From Takakia lepidozioides (lineage: Eukaryota; Streptophyta; Takakiopsida; Takakiales; Takakiaceae), in NCBI GenBank assembly GCA_030704615.1, contig CM060731.1:17112001-17176000 (forward strand): 64,000 nt of DNA. The letters run 5' to 3'. Under the pieces are notes generated by a model that was given only the letters and a program-made list of their open reading frames with translations, was not told the origin of the DNA and ran no database searches. Below are positions 60,749-64,000 of this stretch, piece after piece (position 1 is the first letter of the stretch; each line of letters starts with the position of its first letter). Made by a program: the position numbers and the translations under genes.

Positions 60749-63700
60749 ATGGGTAGAGGATCAAATCCAGTTGACGAAACCGGGGCGAAATCAGGAGGCG
60801 TGATTAATACCAGGGTGGCGCGTCGGCCAGATCGTTGGATTCCCCTCTCTTTCGTGTCTGCGAACAGACTGCATGGGTACTCTGAGCAATGTAATCCACC
60901 GCAGGAGGCTAAGTCGAAGTTAGAGGCAAGTTCGGAGGTGTTGTCTACTGTCCCTATCATGTCTGCGCCGCCGAGAGACCTTCAAAGTGTAAGTCTCACT
61001 CCATGTTTTCTTTTAGTAGGTCTTGCATATTACTCAAGAGAATGACTTTAGCATCAACCTGGACAGAACTTAATAACTTACCTGCGGGCCATCCCACATA
61101 TTCTTAGCCAAGCAAATCAGTAAACTTCAAAGTGCCAATACTTCGTATCAGTCGTATTCTTGAATCAGGGATAACGAAAGATCGTGCAGATGATATCAGG
61201 CCAAGCTTCAAGCGACTGGGCTGCAAATGACATTCTCATATCTTAGACGTGTACAGTGTGTCTTTCCAGTCGTCGAAGTGGACAACCCTTTTAGTATTTA
61301 CATTGTGCATCTTGAAAAAATTTCCTACTCCCTGCAGGTCTCAAGTTGTGAAAGTAAACTGCGCTCGAAAATCCGTATTAAGCTGGAGTATGAAAACAGC
61401 GTCAAGATAGTGGTCCTGCCTTTATCGGGCGAATTCAGTATCTTCCGGAAACTGATGGTCGAATCCTTTTCTGCTCTCTCTAGTCTCAATGAAGGGTTAT
61501 TAAAATCAGGCTCACAGGTAAGCCTCGAAGCTCGATATTGTGACACTTCCGGAGAGCAAATTGTTGTTGACGATAACGAATCTCTCCAGCAGGCACTACT
61601 GGAGTTGCAACAACAGGCAGACATTCCTGTACCCAAGTTCACAATTACTGTAACTAACAGTTCGCCGTTCTATCGACCTCCAATATTGCTAGCGCCCGGA
61701 TCACCAAGTGGGGGCGGGGGAAGGATAATTTGTCGCAATTTCCAGGTTGGAAGATGCAGCTTTGGGGCAAGATGCAGATTTTCGCACAATGATGTGACCA
61801 GTCGTGTACTTCAGTTCCGTTCATCTAAGCAGATGGAAGCATGGCTACACTTTCAGCTCAAAAAACCTGCTTCAGAGAATATAGTTTACTTGAGCAATGG
61901 TAAGGGTCTAGCCGAGCTCTCAGATCTGGTGGAGCAGCAGAAGCTGTCGGAGACAGTTATTGAGATGCTCATCTCCTTACTTGGAAAACAAGAGATACGC
62001 TCAAGCATGATGCTTGAAAACACCAACAAAATATATGGAATTTTGCCAAGGTCGTCATTTCTGACAAATCTGTCAGCCCATATCCAAGCACTTCCGAACC
62101 CAAGTTCCAGAGCTCTGCAGGTACATGTGCCCCGGTTCACCTAATTAATTAACGTGTTGATATAGCGAGAAATATTGGGGTCGTGTAGCAGCCCTGGGTT
62201 CTTGCAGGCTGCACAGAGAATTGTACTAGTTATACAGCCAATCGTGCTCGATTCCGACGCCCTTTAGTCCAAGTAAGTGGCTCGGAAAAATACTAGGCCT
62301 GCACATCGAGTGCACATCTTGTGGTCTCCAGCAGTCACATCATGTGCATGTCCTTTGGACCCTACCATCTGATGGCAATGATCGCTACAGCCAGAGCTGC
62401 ACATCAGAATGTGAATACTAAAATCCGTTGACTTCAGGAAGTACGTGAACAGCCCATCTGAAGTGAGCACGAGCAGTGAATCGGTTTGGTGATGAAACAT
62501 TTTATGTTTGATCTTACAAATCGTATTGATGGAGATCGCGTGTGCAGGCTTACATCTCAGTCCTCGAAGAGATACAAACTCGCACCTCAGATGGATGGAA
62601 GGTGATTCCTCTGGATGCTGTGAAGAGCCATTTGGAGTCGCTCCCTGGCAGCTCAGTCAAGGACGCACTGGCAAATGATGTAGCTCGCTTACTTGCGCAC
62701 CGTCACAAACAACGGTGGCTTCTGGCAACTGAGAAACCACACGACACCTTGAAGGTACTGTAACATGTAACTTCAAGGACCTACCGGTTTTCCCTATTGA
62801 TCAATTGTCGGTTAAACAGAGCTTCTTTCTCTCTTATAAAGCACCAAATTTCATTTCATTTCTAAGTCTACCAGTTGGCACATATGCCAAGTTACATACA
62901 TGAACATTCTATGTATATCATCTATAGACTTACTGTATTGCAACCTCTATACATCTTCGCACATCTGCTTTTGTATGATCTGAATAGCTCTCCTCTTGAA
63001 AGCATTGGTGCGCGGTGTTTCTTAGGCCCTGGAAGACGTCCTTGGATTCTAGTAGTCTTTCAAGTTGACCACCTGGTTGGTCTACATCATCTTTGGCTCT
63101 ACAGTCCGTTCCACCTACATGTCACATGTCTAGATCACATGTTTACGTAGATGCCTATATGTTCAGAAAATGCAGATCAATCGTTCTGGACAGGTTTCCT
63201 CACTTAGCAGCACTCACAACAACCTGAGGATCATGTACCTACAAGGAGGAGCTGTTTCAATGAGCAATCTTGAAAAGAATATTTCTGTACACAGTAAGTA
63301 CTAAGGCTCTTGAGACTAAATCTGTTGGCATACGTGTATGTCTCTCGCAGGGAAAGGAGTTCCAAAATATGTCTATAGTGCCGAGTCAGGATGAGCTTCT
63401 ATCTCGTGAGCATGTTGCACTGCCACTCAACCTTGTTGGTGTGCGCTACACATCGATAATGGAGTATCTCGAGACCCAATTTCTGCTTCTGCGGGAAGAT
63501 TTTATTGAGCCACTCAGAGCCGGGATTAGGTCCTACCAAATGCCAGCCGTCCAGGCCAGCCATGACAGGGTCCAAGAGTTGCGTGTCTATCGTCATGTCC
63601 AGCTCGTAGGACTTCGATGTGGTTCTTCTGGCATGGAATTCCGTTTGTCCTTCAGGGTCAAACCTTCAAGGGGAGCCTCCCGCTTGGAGGCTGATAAAAG

Positions 63701-64000
63701 TCTGATGATGGGATCTTTACTATGTATATCTCAGGATGATTTCCAGTCAGTCCAAGGCTGTGCAATAGTGGCACATCGAGATGCTACGGCTGTAGCAAAT
63801 CCTGGTATGATTGATGTCCAATTCATCGGACCAGCAGATCAGTGGTTACTGGACATAGGCAAGGTCTATGTTATGGTGGAGTCCTCCTCCGCATATTTCG
63901 AGGCATATTCACATGCATTGAAGTGTTTGCAGCAGGAGGAAATGGAGAATATCCCATTCTCAAGGTACCTCGTCAACCTTGAGCCCATGGTGAATCCACC
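60749..64000 (+). CDS. ZNFX1-like helicase, copy 2 (partial, runs off the window)
   Basis: Exons visible: 60749-60988, 61338-62120, 62548-62754 and 63351 to beyond 64000. They match copy 1 exon by exon in position, length and phase. The start is the ATG aligned with copy 1 (MGRGSN); an in-frame ATG at 60725 is an alternative. PB1 (RYCDTSGEQIVVDDNESLQQ), CCCH finger (CRNFQVGRCSFGARCRFSH) and the block AYISVLEEIQTRTSDGWKVI are intact. Exon 4 begins GKEFQNMSIVPSQDELLS and stays open to the window edge. Differences from copy 1 are substitutions and small in-frame indels, so this copy looks constrained. The helicase core and fingers lie outside the window. Confidence 0.85.

Overview
The window is nuclear DNA from a plant-lineage eukaryote. 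Genes carry GT-AG introns on both strands, and several families are plant-specific or plant-type: a GAUT pectin glycosyltransferase, a trihelix factor, plant-type VDAC, PEX14 and Acinus. Introns of about 0.2-1.6 kb, an intron-free ISWI gene, a queuine-transferase subunit and a ZNFX1-type helicase suggest a non-angiosperm streptophyte (charophyte alga, bryophyte or lycophyte). The species cannot be fixed from the sequence.

Layout. 1-8.5 kb is a repeat island: a broken DDE transposon, the 3' end of a LINE, tRNA-derived SINEs (one split by an 800-bp terminal-inverted-repeat element) and other tRNA-like pieces. Nine genes follow: Acinus (+, 8714-13799), NTPCR/THEP1-like NTPase (-, 14367-20897), ISWI remodeler (+, 21491-24712), VDAC porin (-, 27301-29855), PEX14 (-, 31583-36997), GAUT8/9-like (+, 37634-40031), QTRT2-like (-, 41228-45331), trihelix factor (+, 45690-46883) and a ZNFX1-like helicase (-, 49565-58662). 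A tenth gene, a second ZNFX1-like helicase (+, 60749 to the window end), is an inverted paralogue of the ninth. Exon models were assembled by hand from splice sites, reading phase and family similarity; all finished models sum to whole codons.

The genes do not form one pathway. They cover RNA processing (Acinus), chromatin remodeling (ISWI), organelle membranes (VDAC, PEX14), pectin synthesis (GAUT), tRNA modification (QTRT2), transcription (trihelix) and probable RNA-level control (ZNFX1-like). The order is nearly all divergent and convergent pairs: four head-to-head promoters (NTPCR/ISWI, PEX14/GAUT, QTRT2/trihelix, ZNFX1-like pair).

Most interesting: the head-to-head ZNFX1-like pair with a PB1-CCCH-helicase-NFX1-finger-TPR-RZ layout, in which the complete copy has its RZ finger out of frame and the two promoters differ by a TATA box; a 16-nt microexon that carries the P-loop lysine of the NTPase; an intron-less ISWI gene with an apparent frame change in a G-run; and one LINE family in introns of three minus-strand genes, always in the sense direction.
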